64,000 nt of DNA, taken from contig CP099848.1 in assembly GCA_030062745.1 (NCBI GenBank), positions 7,461,501-7,525,500 of the forward strand, read 5' to 3'. Numbering within the stretch: position 1 is the stretch's first letter; each line of letters opens with the position of its first letter. Below are positions 36,500 to 49,269 of this stretch, piece by piece. Made by a program: the position numbers and the translations under genes. The notes beneath the pieces were generated by a model. The model ran no database searches and was not told the origin of the DNA. It saw nothing but the letters and a program-made list of their open reading frames with translations. This stretch comes from Capitulum mitella. Lineage: Eukaryota; Arthropoda; Thecostraca; Pollicipedomorpha; Pollicipedidae.

Positions 36500-38908
36500 A
36501 GTTCTACGGCCAACAGAAAGCTTTCAACGCTGTCTTTTCGCTAAGCAAAAGCCGAAACGGTGAACTGGCATGAACTGCGTCAAAAGATGGACTGTGTACG
36601 TAATGCAAGCTGTAACGTCACATGGAATGTAACGCCATTCCACGTGTTAACCATTTAACGTTCTTTTGTAACAGCCAGACACCCGACAACAAAATTTGTG
36701 ACATTTTTCTTCGCTCGCGACATGACTGCATGCCTTTCTTGGTGAAATCTGAGGCTATCGGGGCTCTTCCAACTTGGTGTTTCACTGAAAAACGCAGAGC
36801 TTCAACTTGACATGAAAACTATATCAAAAGATGCGTTAGATGTAATACATTGTCCGAGTGGCGTTATTTTGCACACCAACCAACAATTTTTTTGTCGTCA
36901 GAAAAGGTTCGTCCACGGTTTCTAAAGACGCAACGTTTACGTTTACGCTCCACGATGCACAGCGCACGGAAGGTTTGGCAATATGCATTTCCAGATTCTT
37001 TAGTCTGTATCTGACACTCTATTAAAACCAAATCCATCCGTAAACACAGCGCATGAATTGGCGTTATTTGATAATCTGATAACTGCATTTCCATGCGGTG
37101 AATTTCGTTTCAAGTCCATATCGAACCCGAATCGCTCTCCTCCCCCAAGACATGCTAGTCTTTTGGTCAATTGCAACGAGCCAGGGCTCAAGTGGACCCT
37201 TGTGCTCTGAATGACTTTATGTATGTGCTAAAGTAGCAAAAAATGAAAAAGCGTCATTCATATCTTCAGCGATGAAAAAAGGGGTAAACGGCTCATTTTT
37301 GGCGTCTCGTAAACGGCCCTCCAAGGACTTGTTTTGGCTCCGGAAATAACTTTTACCTTCGGCTAGCCTCGATGTTCTATGTTTTTCTTTTGTTTTGTGT
37401 TTTGTTCTATTAATGTTTTAAATATTTCAAAGTAATTCTTGCAGGGCATAATATTTTAAACAAAGGGTGGCAGTTATCATAGCACCATTTTTTACACTCA
37501 CTTTTGCTTGAATGAATTGGATATTCCAATACCCTTATGTGACGCGACAGTTACATTCTATTTGTCGTCTAGGAAGCAAAAGAGCATATGATGTTAGTTT
37601 ATTGTAAGCGTCATTAGTGTATTCAGAAAATTAGCCCCAACGTCTTACTTTATTCATCATGTCCTTTGTTTTGCCTGGATACACCCGTCAATGCACTTAC
37701 GAGTACAAATGTCTGTTGCGTATGTGTTCCGCAAAACTATCATCGTTCATCAATATATAATAGAATCAGGGTCTAAACCAATGCGATATGGGTGTCAATG
37801 TCAGGGCCTCCCAAATTTCCGCACGTGTCCCTTAGTTGAGCTATATTGATGTCCCCTTTACAAATTAAGTCCTTTCAATAAGATCTACGCCGTGCGAATA
37901 CTTTTCTTACCTAGTCATATATTATTTTTCAGTATGTAGGGCCCACTTACATATAACGTTGCATTCGGTAGCGTATCCAAAGGAGGGTGAGTAAACCCGC
38001 CCTTGGTCAGAGGTTTCCAGAAAGAGGCCAAAGAAAGAAAGTGTGATGAAGTAGCTTAGAAGCTTTGAAAACTGAAAAGATATTTCCTTTTTCTCTCAAA
38101 GTCTCCAAGTGTCGCGTTTGATATGGCCACTTTCCTTCTGTCTGCAGTGGAATGCTAAGAGTAAGGAGGGGTAAACCTCTTTATTTTAGCCGTGAACCCC
38201 GTTGCAAAAATCTTGGCTATGGTATTGTTGGACTGCCTCCTAGGTCTCCTGCATCTGCCATTAGCAGCCTCCAAACAGTTTTAGGCAATTTGGTTGGTCA
38301 CTGGAAAAATTGGTATTCATTGAAATTGTATAAATGTCGAAAGTTGGCTTATATCACCGATAATTATGAAGCAAGCAAGCATCCCTCAACATCCCTAAAA
38401 TTGCATGACATGCCTCCCGAAAATGCCTCCTGGAGCAGCTCCTGATCCACGAGGAACACTCAGATTTCGGTACAGTTTGTATAAGCGATACGTGAAAAAA
38501 AACTCCACATTTCAGCGCATTACAGCATGGCGCAGGTGGTTATCATCCGTTGACAGCGTGCATTTCTGAAAACGTCCATTAAAAGAGTTAATAATGCACA
38601 CACGGTATTATGAAATCCGTAACACATGGCCCATCTGTTCGTTGCCCAGCACCGGATGAATGTCCCAGGAATGTCAAAAATCTGGTCAAGTCTGACTTCC
38701 TTTTTGCCCGCGGAGTTTTGGAGGCTGTCGACGATACGAGCTTTCGACACGCGCTCAGAGGTTTCTCCACGTAGTCGTCCCCTAACTCGAATGGATCACC
38801 TAACTCGAAGCATTGTTTCCTATTTCCATCCATGTTTAACCACAGCAACTGCCAGCTTCTGACCAGGATAACATACTTCCTACTGACACTGACCATCAAC
38901 TGCAGTAT
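36500..38908. other. Gene-free stretch
   Basis: AT-rich. An acceptor-like TTTCCTTCTGTCTGCAG near 38131-38147 precedes a 97-codon frame (38152-38445) with no known domain. Joining it to the 36494 donor gives an early stop, so I do not link them. Confidence 0.4.
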
Positions 38909-38912
38909 TTAA

Positions 38913-40123
38913 CCCTATTCCCGGAGGGCTAGACGGTATGGCCGATTCCCGGCAGGGGGGGCGGATTCGGCCCCCCCTGAGATCTCGAGAACTACTTGTC
39001 CGATTTCATCGCAACAAACGGCAATCGATTTGCCGTCACGTGAACTACATTTTTATGAAAAGAAATTTCCAAAATTTTGAAATTTGTGGATACAGGGGGG
39101 CAAAAATGTCAAAATGGGGGGTACTTTTGGACTTCTTATAACTCCGTTGTTTATGGACCGATTTCGATGAAACTGGCATGAATCGAGAGACTATAGATAG
39201 GGCTTTTACCATGGGTCTGCAAATCTGAAATTTTGAGAAAATTCATGGGCGTTCACAGGGTTTCAAAAATAGGAGGATTAGTTTTCTAACAACTGAATGA
39301 ACAAAAGAGGCAAACACCCTTTTTTGGCTTCTGCTAGTCATGTTATACTAAAGAAGCACAAATCGCATTACAATGTTTGTATAATGTTAGCATAGGCGGT
39401 GCCAGGGACATGAAAAAGGGGGAACTCTCACGGTCACACGTTTCTCAGATCAACTTGTGACCTTTGACCTTAAATGACCTCCAGTGACCTTGGGGTCACT
39501 TGGAATGATCTCGTGTGCGTTTAATATTATCTGTAAACGTTTTCAATCATTTGAATTCACTCTATTTCAAAAATTTTATTTTACGGCTATTGCGATATAG
39601 GGTACGCGCACTGACATTTTAGGTCATAGCTCCGTGACCCGACCTGATATCAAGCTGAAACTTGGTACACAGGTAGAAGGCACCCTTCTACGTCATATAT
39701 ATTCCGGGTTTGGCATTTAAAAAAAAAAAACACCGAAATTATTGCGAAAAAACAAATTTTGACTTTTGACCTTGACCTGACCTTGTAAAATGACCTCAGA
39801 TAAACAAAATTTCGTGTGCACATTGCCCAACTATTTAGCTATACATCCATATAAAGTTTTAAGTTCTATCTTAAAAACTTTGTTTTTGGCAGACATTTTT
39901 ATTTTGCCCTCAACATGGCCAAAAATGACCTGAGGTGCCTCCCAAAAACGTTGCCTGGCTCCGCCCCTGAGCAAAATAGAATTGTGAAATTTTGTCACAG
40001 CACGTAGAAAGAATACCTAGGAAAAGTCACCAACTTTCGTGAAGCTGCGTTAAAAAGCCTGGAATTGGCAAGCAAAAACCCCGAGGGGGGGCGGATTCCG
40101 CCCCCCCCCTGCCGGGAATAGGG
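38913..40123 (+). mobile_element. piggyBac-like non-autonomous element, family 1, copy 2
   Basis: The element is 1211 bp with TTAA on both sides (38909-38912 and 40124-40127) and the same CCCTATTCCCGG tips as copy 1. It aligns with copy 1 along its whole length in the same orientation, with only scattered single-base changes and small indels (for example a longer A-run near 39720). Both palindromic G/C subtermini are intact. It is probably the youngest or best preserved copy along with copy 1. The DR1 site is at 39458-39470 and the second half-site cluster at about 39766-39785. Confidence 0.82.
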
Positions 40124-40223
40124 TTAAAGGATCCGTGGCAGTGGCTGCCCAGAAACTGCCTGGCTTGGTTAAAAAGAAATGTTCAGCAAAAAATGTCCGG
40201 CGTCGCGCGCCATGTGATAAGAA

Positions 40224-40315
40224 TATTGATGCACGAGCCACGTAAAAAGAACCCACAGTGAGCTCACCCTCGGCTGCTTCATTGTGAGACTTTTTACGTG
40301 GCTCGTGCATTGATA
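40224..40315. repeat. 26-bp inverted repeat with a 40-base loop (foldback)
   Basis: 40224-40249 and 40290-40315 are inverted copies with a single mismatch. The shared core is GCACGAGCCACGTAAAAAG. The loop holds CACAGTGAGCTCACCCTCGG. It lies only 97 bases right of element copy 2. It could be a miniature foldback element, a stem-loop RNA gene or a cruciform-prone site. The sequence does not decide which. Confidence 0.8.
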
Positions 40316-40319
40316 TACT

Positions 40320-42490
40320 AGAAGCAAAGGAACGCGTTAAACGGTTGGTTTGGGGTCAAAATCGAAGCCTTGTATCGAGAGCAGAATTGCGCACCTGCTC
40401 AGTACCAGCAGTACCCGTATGAAACGACACCTGTCGTCCCCCTCACGCAGGCGGAAATGAATCAAGTCCAACAGGTTGCACGCTGACATGGGTGGCATCT
40501 TGCTTCCTGATGGAGTTTGTGACTTTTCAGCCTACCATAAAATTTTGACGTTTCCAGCATCAACGATTTCCAAACCAAAGGCATGATTGGCAAACGGGTG
40601 CACCTCAGCACGTGCGTCCTCCAAACACGAGGCTGAAGCTATTGGCATGCAAAAGAGCCACATGCATCGAACGGCACATATCACGTGCTCCTCCCAACTC
40701 TGAATCTCAGTGGTAGTAGTTTGCGGCAAAGGGGGAGGATTGTTAATCGATTAAACACCTCGCGCTTCACGTGCAAGATGCAACCCCGTTCGGCCTGAAT
40801 CCATCGAAATTGATTGTTCAGCTTCCCGCCCGCCTTCCCAAGCCACCATCGCCCCAGACGGCACCGTTTGCGCACCGGCAGATAGCCCAGAAGAAACACA
40901 GCGTGCAAAACAGGTGCACGCGCGCTGCATCTCACCTGCTGCACCCAACCAATCATGTGGTACAGTTGGATAGCACTAGTGCTGGTCTATCTACCCATCA
41001 AATTCCAGCCGTTTACTTCACTGCTGACGGCACTCGGAGGTCCCAGCGTCCAGACCAGAACATATGCCTTGTGGATCGCCACGTAGATCGCACGTGGGTG
41101 CCGACCACACAGCATGCACCTGCAAGTGGGATCCATGTTGTCACCAAGTCTTAAATCAACAGCACCAGCCGTTTGGCCTGTACCCGTGATTAGCTGAATT
41201 CTGCAGAGACCCGGCTCGCGCCACGTGGCACGTGCCACACGCCACAAATCGCTCCGAAACCTGCACCACAATTTGTCCGCTGAGTCGGCACACCCGAAGG
41301 TACCACGTGTGTTGCGATCGGCTGGCGCGTTGGGGCGCTAAAGGCTCGGAAGCTTTAACACACACATAAATACCTCGACCTGAACTTTTCCGACCGACCG
41401 CCACGTATGATCTCATCCACTAAACGCGTGCTCCGCACGCTTTTAGCTCCTCCGATTTGGAATAATGTACGCGGTTTTGCACTGGCGCTGGAAAAGGCCA
41501 TCACGCAGCCGAGCCGTCCCACTCCTTAATGAAAATAGGGGTGAAGAAACAAAACCAGGGATATATTTTTCGGCTCGGGATAATTATTGCCCATTTTAGC
41601 ACAAGCAAACAAAACGGCGTCAGCATGATGTATGAAAAGTGGACAAAGTCTGACAAATTCACCTATGTGAAAACGCCGGGAGTATAACACCCCAGACAAG
41701 ACGAACAGCCCTGGATAGCGTGATACGATACGATGTAATAAAGAAAGTGCGTTGAACGCAACTTTCATCCTCAAACGTGAATCGCCCGTTTCTTTAAAGC
41801 TGATAGGCAATATTCGTTCGCTGGACGCGTTACCCAGGGCAGACTCCGCTGATGATGTCGAGTCAAGGAGCGATGGATGACGAGGAACGATGCAAAGCGA
41901 CGCTCTGTAATAAATGGAGCGGCACCGGCCGGCCATGGCTGGCCGTGTAATGGGCCTGAGTAATGAATGGCAGCCAGAACGAGGCGTGACGAAAAGTGCG
42001 CAGCTCACGGCTAATGCAGCACAAGGAGACCCGCCGGTGCCGACGCGGAGTGCCGTCCTGCTGCGGAACTCAGTTCCCCTTGAGATTCCACGGCGATGCG
42101 ATCGCTGCTGGGCGCTGAAGGCAAGGTTCGTTTTCATTTAGTCCTAGTTTGCTAAAGCGGGTTGCATTTCCATGCTAAGCGAAGCTCTTGACGTGGAGAC
42201 TGGCTCCGATATTCAAGAGTTAAAAAAACGAGTAGTTCTGACAGAGGCAAAGAGCCAAGTGACGCATTTTTACCGGAAATATAATAAATCAGCGACGCAG
42301 AATTTCACGGCTGATCTTTCCACGAGTCTTGATCCAAGAACAGCGTTGCCAAGGGATGCTTGCCAAGGAGCAGAGGGTGGTCCTGGTCAATGTAGGGTTT
42401 GTTCCTGCGTGTGTGCACTCCTGAGTCCATTGCACTCTACTGCTGTTCTGGAATATGAGGTGCAACTTCTTCCGAGGTGATTGCTTACAC
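40320..42490. other. Stretch without a recognised gene; 203-codon minus frame at 41526-42137
   Basis: Medium-GC sequence. The minus frame 42137-41526 (203 codons) is long for this window, starts with ATG and has no low-complexity bias, but it contains no domain, signal peptide or motif I can name. A plus frame at 40771-41154 (127 codons) is equally anonymous. Several CACGTG/CCACGTGG E-box-like palindromes occur at 41040-41320. Confidence 0.3.
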
Positions 42491-43010
42491 TCAGGACGGT
42501 TGCCCCTCTCTCCTGTCGCGTCGGCGCAGCTCGCTGGTGGGAGCAGATCGCCGGAACCATTTTTGGGCTAGTTCTGCGGTGTATTCAGGGCCCAGAATCG
42601 CCACTCGGGGCAATTGCTGACGCCATTCAGGGGCGTCGGCAGTGATCAGTGCGCACAATGCCGGCCAGCGCGGCCGCCACGCGCTGCCGGAGAGCCGCCC
42701 AGGTTAGTCAGAGCCCGGCCCGGGGCCCGGTAGCGGCGTACTGCGTCGTTGCCAGGCGCAGCACCGCCCCTGCCTTCAGCCATGGTTCTGCAGATGTGCT
42801 TCTGCGTGGCTGTCGCGGGCCACAATGGTTTCTCATTCGGGCGTAAATGGATTGTGGGTGTGACGAAAGTGGAGACGAAAGCGCTCCCCGGTGTCCGTGT
42901 GCAATTGCGGCGCCTTCCATTGTCGCGCGGTGACCTACGTTCTCGAGGCATTGTTGGGCCTGGAGACGGTGCGTATTTGCTACAGGTCCACGTACAGTTG
43001 TAGCTTGGGC
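42490..43010. other. CpG-rich island, unassigned
   Basis: GC-rich with frames on both strands (84 codons plus, 130 and 104 minus). CAGGGGCGTCGGCAG near 42628 resembles a hAT-type transposon tip, but no partner was seen. No known protein family. Confidence 0.25.
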
Positions 43011-43379
43011 TTCTAACAACAACCAATGTGAAGAGCAAAAAGCATTTTACACCTGCGCATTAAACGACACGTGTCTTCGCACTTTGGAGCTGTAGATGGA
43101 AAACCAGAACGTCCTTTCATTCCGCGTAGTTTGGCACGTTGCAGGCAATGAGGATCTAAAAAAGACGCCGGTGCTGGGTTGAGCTACATTAAATTTGTCT
43201 TAGCACTCTCATGCTGGTCTTACCTGTATCTAAGTCTGCTGAGTGAATCGATTTGGCCCCATACAACTGAAAGAGTCAAGCAACTGTTTGCGAGTCGTAA
43301 ACGAAAGATGTCACGACGCATCTCCGAACAAACCACAGTCCATACGGCCTGCAGTTCAATCAGTTCTTTTCCTATCCCG

Positions 43380-43640
43380 TCGTCCACCGTCAGCCAGGCG
43401 ACTCGCGGCCTCTCTCCGCACGCGGCCGTCCGCCCGGCCTGCCCCGGACGATCCGTCTCGAATGCGGCCCCCAGGGACGGCACGTCTCTCCCGTCCCCCG
43501 GGGCACGACAGCGCCGGCGGCGATTGCGGCGAATCAGCGGCGCGCGGCGCACCCTCCGACGAGCTCCCGGGGGAGCGGGCGAGGCCGCATCCTGAGTGGC
43601 ACGCGGAGCTGAATCTTGTCGTCGGGGTTCTTGTTTAGCG
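43380..43640. other. CpG-rich island, unassigned
   Basis: CpG-dense block with frames of 138 and 131 codons on plus and 110 on minus, all Arg/Pro/Ala-rich. Promoter-type composition; no splice or motif evidence. Confidence 0.25.
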
Positions 43641-44427
43641 AGGGAAACACTGCGACGTGACTACGTGTGCACCAGTGAGATAAGCGGCTCCCGTGCGGTT
43701 GAGGTCACTACAGCAGCTGTTTTCTCGATATTTGCACTGTCAGAAATCACTACGAAAATTAATCAGAACTTACATGGATTTACGCTGTATAAGTTGACGT
43801 AAGTTTTTTGTAAGTTTTTTTGCAAGTTTTTCCTGATACATTTTGTTACTTTTTGCCTTGTTTTTTATTTGTACACCGCAGAAATATGGAGCATGCTTTC
43901 GAATGCGTTCTGAACAGCTCTTCGGCAACTGCTTCTGCTAACATGGATGCCAACTGTTTCGGATATTGGTCGTTCTCGTTGTCCTGCGTGAACTTTTTGC
44001 ACCATCGTAACATTCTTCCCATTTTGCCGGTGCACCGACCAGTGTTCTCGTGACTTCACACTTGTCATCTCATCGCAAGTACGGCATTCCTGTTGAAAGC
44101 TATTTGGCCTTGGGATTTTCGAGATAAATCCGCCCAATGCAGACCTGAGCTCAGTCAGGAGACCGCCTCGTGCCAGCTCTACGGCGTCAAAACATGTCTA
44201 TTTTTCCCCGAACGCGATGATCTCGGTCTCTGTTGGGATTCAGCCGCGGACACCAACAGCCTACTTATTGTGAAGGGCTGGACGGCGGTGGCAGGAAATT
44301 GCCTGCCTCTTGTGCGTTTGCGTCGTCTCCGGCACAGCGGAACTGCAGGAACCCGCCATGGTTGTCTCACTCTGTCTTAGGCGTTACATGAATGCGCGTG
44401 TTGTACAGCGCTTTGCCGCGCAGAAGT

Positions 44428-44530
<103 letters not shown>

Positions 44531-45207
44531 ATTAGGCATCTTTATTCCAATCATTCAGTCGCAGGTTAGGTCCCAAAGACACATTTCACTCGTCATGCAG
44601 GCAAATCGAATGGAATGAGTAATTCGGACATCTCAGGGGGAGCTGTAGAATACCTCTATCTGGGCTTGTCAATACTTTTCCTGCAGAAAACGGCTGAAAA
44701 GCACCTTGGCAGTGCACCAGTAGTGGGAAACAGCGTGCGCCATCTTAAACTAGCAGCTGATGCTTCCACAGTGTACTGCGGTAAATGACATGATATTTGA
44801 TCAAGAGATAAAGAAGCATTGTGACGTAACCCTGGCCTTGTGACCACTGTGTATAACTTAAAAGAACATAAAGGCTTGTTCATGTTTTTTTTTAAACAGG
44901 TCATTACATATTCGAGGTTAAGATGCAGGTTTGTTCATGAAAGAACGTACTCTTGAAGCAGCAAAGAGAAATACGTTTTGCACCATGACGTCAGGTATGA
45001 ATTCGATAACTTTGTCTTCGACTTCCATACAACCTCGATGCGTTTCTTGCAAATCTCATCGCAGAAAAAGGATAGATGCAATAAGAACAGCGGCAGAAAA
45101 CCGTTTCTGTAGTTCAGATCATGGTCTCATGAAGTGACGCGGGATGACCTGGTCAGCTATTTTGCGCCAAAAGATGATAACTGTGATGCCAGGTAGGTAA
45201 GTAAAAA

Positions 45208-46062
45208 TTGCAGGCTGCGTTTTCTGCTTCTTATAGAGTTGCAAAAAAACATTGTGATCAAAACCTTAATGGCAAAAAATGGAACTGGACAAACGTCCAT
45301 ACTAGGATTTATGAAACTACTGAAGACAAAACGTTAAGATGGCTACAGCTGAGATGTGTCCACAGGATTCTATCTACCAACAGGCTTCTTTATATATATT
45401 GCCTAAGAAAATAAGACAGATACCGCTTTTGTCCCATGTATAGTGAAAGCATTTTACATCTTTTCTGGTACTGTCCCAAAAGTCGTTTTTTTTTAAGAAT
45501 GTGTCCCAGTTTGCTTAATGTCCCAGCTTTGGGCAAAAGTGATGTCATCCTCGGAGTCAGCCGATCAGCCGGGTCCGCAGAAAATTTGAATAAAATGATA
45601 CTGCTAGGAAAAGCATATATATGGGAGTGCAGAGCAAAAGACACAGTCCCCAACGTGCGCGTCTTTGTCAAGAAGGTACTGCAACATCTCAAAGTCGGGA
45701 AATACTTTAGTACTACCGAAAGAAGTAGTGAAAAATACCGTAGAAGATGGGAAAATACCAAAGCACAACTCGGAAGGGAACTGTCGGGAAATGATATAGG
45801 CGTCGATCAATCATGTCCATTGACATATCGGTGCGTCACGCAGCGCTGTGCGCGTACTGATGTCTATAAGATGTCTATATCTATGTCTTCGATGGGTGTC
45901 TGGAATATTAGGTGGCGCCATTCTTGTGGTTGCTGTTGACGGTGAGCGTCTCTGTGTGGCAGTGTGCTATGAAATGGAAAATAAATGGTCATGCTATTAA
46001 AAAAATAAAAAAATAAAAAAAACAGAAATAAAAAATAAAAAAATGACAAAAAATGGATTTGA
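45208..46062 (+). pseudogene. 5'-truncated L1/Tx1-like LINE: C-terminal zinc-knuckle region, 3' UTR and A-rich tail
   Basis: The reading frame from 45208 (WLQLRCVHRILSTNRLLY) continues past one in-frame TAA (45412-45414) into MYSESILHLFWYCPKSRFFL and MILLGKAYIWECRAKDTVPN. This is the C-terminal segment downstream of the reverse-transcriptase domain in L1/Tx1-like retrotransposons: a core with the residues (E)-LHLFW-C of the zf-RVT knuckle, then an L-LGK-YI-CR block. The frame ends near 45939. An untranslated tail and a run of AAAAATAAAAAAT units (46000-46062) follow, as expected of target-primed insertion. RT and endonuclease are absent, so the copy was truncated at insertion and is dead. Confidence 0.75.
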
Positions 46063-47790
46063 CAGTTTATATTCCCGTTGAATCATGGACACCTTAAGTA
46101 TTTAAACTAGCACTGCCCATCCCTTAAGCCCAAAATTCTCTAAATACATCCTTAACGTACAAGTTAATTACCTAAGGCACATAAAAACTAAGGTTTCGTT
46201 TTCAACTGGCGTGCTGGGAATATGGATCCCATCCATTTAGGATGTTCCATTCGAAGAATGAAAAACAGACCTGATTTGCGGGGAGTTGAAAATGAAAATT
46301 AATGCCTATCTTAAGAGGCTGTTGAAGACTGCCTCGTTGTTCAGAGCGGAAAAGAAAGATAAGGACTAATGTCCAGCCCGACGCTTCGTTCTGGCTTAAT
46401 TATGGCTTAATTTCCGAACACGTAAACTCAAATTTAGCCCAAATACAATGGATATCGAAATTTTATCGTGGAAAAAAGGCAATTCAGAGTTAGCAGAAAA
46501 ATCTAGAAAACGAAAACGAGCAAAACACGATGGAAGCAGAAATTGGCACTCAAACTGAGTCGGCAAGGTTCTGTAAGCTTCGGACTGATCTCGTCTAGCA
46601 ACTTCTTCGCCGTCTTTTTCCTTATCCGTTCAGGGCCGCTCGCAGGCTTTGTCAAGGCGTCCCATCGCCCGAGCGGCCGCGAGAACGGTTTGTTGGCGAG
46701 CTTGTCGTGCTGGCAACATGAACAGAAGAACATAGAAATTACAGCTGAAGTATATTGACAAAGGTCAGGCGAGGAAAGCCTGAACCTAATTGGGTGTAAG
46801 ACTTTCCATTCAATGTGACAAGCCTTCCGTGACTTGTTATTCACCCAACCTCAATTGTTAACTGGGACGGTAACTAATTGTTACGAACTATCTGAAGGTG
46901 CCTTTTCCTTGCCTTACGAAATTCTCCTTTTCTCAAAAATTCGAACACGTTGCATTTTCGTAACATTTCCTGCAGCGTCTGTCGTCTGTTAGACTCCTTG
47001 AGCCACTTTTAGCCGTTTTGCTATCTTCCCAGAGTCGGCAGTTCTTCCGCAAGTTTGCTTTGGAGCGGTTGTTTGGTTCAATATCCATTTCGCGTCCACT
47101 CAAAGTCATCGGCGTCAAAGGGTTCTCGGAATGGAGAAGCCTGCTTACGCTAAAAGCTGTGAGTTTCTGTAGCTCCTTGGGTATGGATGTGGACCGGCGT
47201 GGCCACCAACTTTGTGTCGCCATTTGCCCGGCGATAGCTTCTCGCTGCTACAGGAAGTAAATGTCTAAGGCGTTTCGGGTTAACAACGGGAACTCCCAGA
47301 AACTTGTCTATCTGAAGAACAAAGCCGTCAGTTGAACTAGTAGTTGACCATCGTGGTCGATTGTAACTCCGGTTCTACTGATGGATAATGAAACTACGAT
47401 CAATAGAAACTACAGCTTTGGAAATCTCGATGCAATGGCAGCTCGTAAAAGGCCATGAGGAAGATGAACTCCCTTTGGATCAGCGAGCAAATATTTCCCC
47501 AAGCGAACTACCTAAACATCTCAAAAAGGAAACAAACGTCAAGTTCGCATCCCAACCCATAAACGCTTTCATCTAGTTAATTCAATCTCAAAATGGCGTC
47601 ATGCATCATGTTAGCATTCACACAGCATTAACGTTGACATTAACGTATCTAACACAGTAACAAAGTTAGATGTGATTTTTTCCATCTGAATAGAATTCGT
47701 CTCTTGTTTGCTTAAACACATGAACTGCAAGGTAGTAGAATGGCATGATACATGTCAAGATGTCATCAATATTTATAACGTAAAATTAGG
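46063..47790. other. Gene-free stretch
   Basis: AT-rich with frames of up to 113 codons on minus (46503-46844) and 96 on minus (46933-47223). No domain was recognised. Confidence 0.4.
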
Positions 47791-47995
47791 GTGATCCGAA
47801 ATGGAAGAAGTTGTTCCATACTACGCGAATCGGGTTTTCACATTGCGCTTTGAAAGAAATTTTCAAGTTGGTGCGACGCAGCATGTTTTGAGCAACTTCC
47901 ATCTTGCCGTAATTGAACCGAAATTCTGCTTCATAAAGTTCACGCTGGCGCAACGTTTTTGCGCGCGCGCACGCTACCAACACCATGCCTTGATT
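47791..47995 (-). mobile_element. Possible fragment of a DNA transposon end (GGGTGATCCGAA tip)
   Basis: The sequence starts at a TTAGGGTGATCCGAAATGG motif near 47787, a layout seen at tips of some mariner/IS630-like elements. The minus strand is open from 47986 into it (66 codons, reading KTLRQRELYEAEFRFNYGK). I cannot name the family and found no inverted partner. The overlapping plus frame (135 codons, 47801-48208) may be chance. Confidence 0.22.
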
Positions 47996-48359
47996 GGCTG
48001 TTGTGCGCAGATGTTAGGTTTAGTTGCCAGGAGGTCGCTGCTGAGACTTGCGCCATCAGCACTTGACGTAGAGACACCAACAGAGGAGGGCGATGATATC
48101 TCACTTCTTAGTTGTAGAACAAGCGGAACGAGACCGTACATTATTACCGCTATGGCATTAACTAGGACCGTACTATGGTTTCAGTTCGATAATGGTTTTT
48201 ATTTTTAACGGAAGACGATGGACTTGTACCATATTTGTCGATTACCGGTAAATTTATCGATAAAATGCGGTTTGTTTTTATTTTATATCAAACCGTAACG
48301 GGTGGGGATGGGGGGCGTGAAGAACTCATCAACTAAAATAGCTACAGCCTCTCAATCAA

Positions 48360-48930
48360 CCGGATTCAGAAGACACGTCAGACGAATTTAATGTTATTTT
48401 AAGACAAAGAAAACGGCACGAGCTTCCTTGGAGTGAGGTTTCAAAAAACATTGGCACGATTTTTATAAACTTCGTCGCCACCGACGCTCCGTCAGAAGCC
48501 ATAGGAGCTAGGTCGCTATCCATGAACAGTCTGAACTCCAACAGAACTCTTCACGACTCCCACACCTGTTTTGGCATCCACGCTATCCACGATTCTCACC
48601 ATACCCAAGTTCCATTGTTGGTTTTGTTCGTGAACATGTATGCACATATATTGTCTGTCCTTTTACTAGTGTACTCATCAGTGGACAAGGAAAACCGCTT
48701 ACCGGTCTTCAATTTCCCTTTCAGTCTCTTGGCAGCATCTTCCTTCATTTCAGCAGCATATATCAGCACAAGCTGGGCCGCAATTTTATGATCACCAGGC
48801 ATAACAAGGCCTCGGTCTGCTACGGCAGACTGAATAAAGGAGCTGTTTGGGATGGCGTTGAAACCAAAACCGTCTAAAGCCACAAGTTTTGCCAATATTT
48901 CCCCCAGTGATTCTTTGCTTAAAAATGTTT
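48360..48930 (-). pseudogene. hAT-type transposase remnant, left-pointing copy
   Basis: The minus frames contain GEILAKLVALDGFGFNAIPN, then RFSLSTDEYTSK, then (after frameshifts) DLAPMASDGASVATKF. The pair TDEYTS and SDGAS matches the region of the first two acidic catalytic residues in hAT transposases. The BED finger, the CxxH block, the third acidic residue and the dimerisation domain are missing. Stops and frameshifts near 48580 and 48915 show it is dead. It shares its sequence with the plus-strand copy at 49270-49790 and points away from it. Confidence 0.6.
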
Positions 48931-48978
48931 TATCTTTGGTTGACAGTTGCTCGTCTTCTCTTTCTTAGAACTTGGTCG

Positions 48979-49190
48979 GTGTGTGTCTGTATCACCGATC
49001 TGAACCTTATGTTTGCTCTGAGGATGATAACTGAGCCCTGTAGTAGTGGTTTGCACTTCACAGTTATCTTGCACGTTGTGATCGGTGTCTGTATCATCTC
49101 TCTGAATCCTCTGTTTGCTCTGCACATAATAACAAAGTCCTGTAGTATTGTCTTTGCGCTTGATAATTATCTTGCGCGTTTTGGTCTGTG
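48979..49190. repeat. Tandem duplication of about 106 bp between the two hAT remnants
   Basis: 48979-49084 and 49085-49190 are similar. Both have GTGTCTGTATCA, then CTCTGAATCCTYTGTTTGCTCTG-like sequence, ATAA, CCTGTAGTA and TTATCTTGC-CGTT in the same order. On the minus strand the array is open for over 100 codons (SKQRIQRDDTDTDHN and SKHKVQIGDTDTH). It may be part of the N-terminal coding region of the left-pointing hAT copy. Confidence 0.65.
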
Positions 49191-49269
49191 ATACAGACAA
49201 AGAGGGGCCAAGTTCCAGGAAAGCGAAGACAAGTAGCAGCCAACCAAGGATAGAAGCAGTCTTATGAAA

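Noticed and set aside
41526-42137. 203-codon minus frame
   Set aside because: Starts with ATG and is not biased in composition, but has no recognisable domain, splice context or promoter. Kept only as a note within the gap description.
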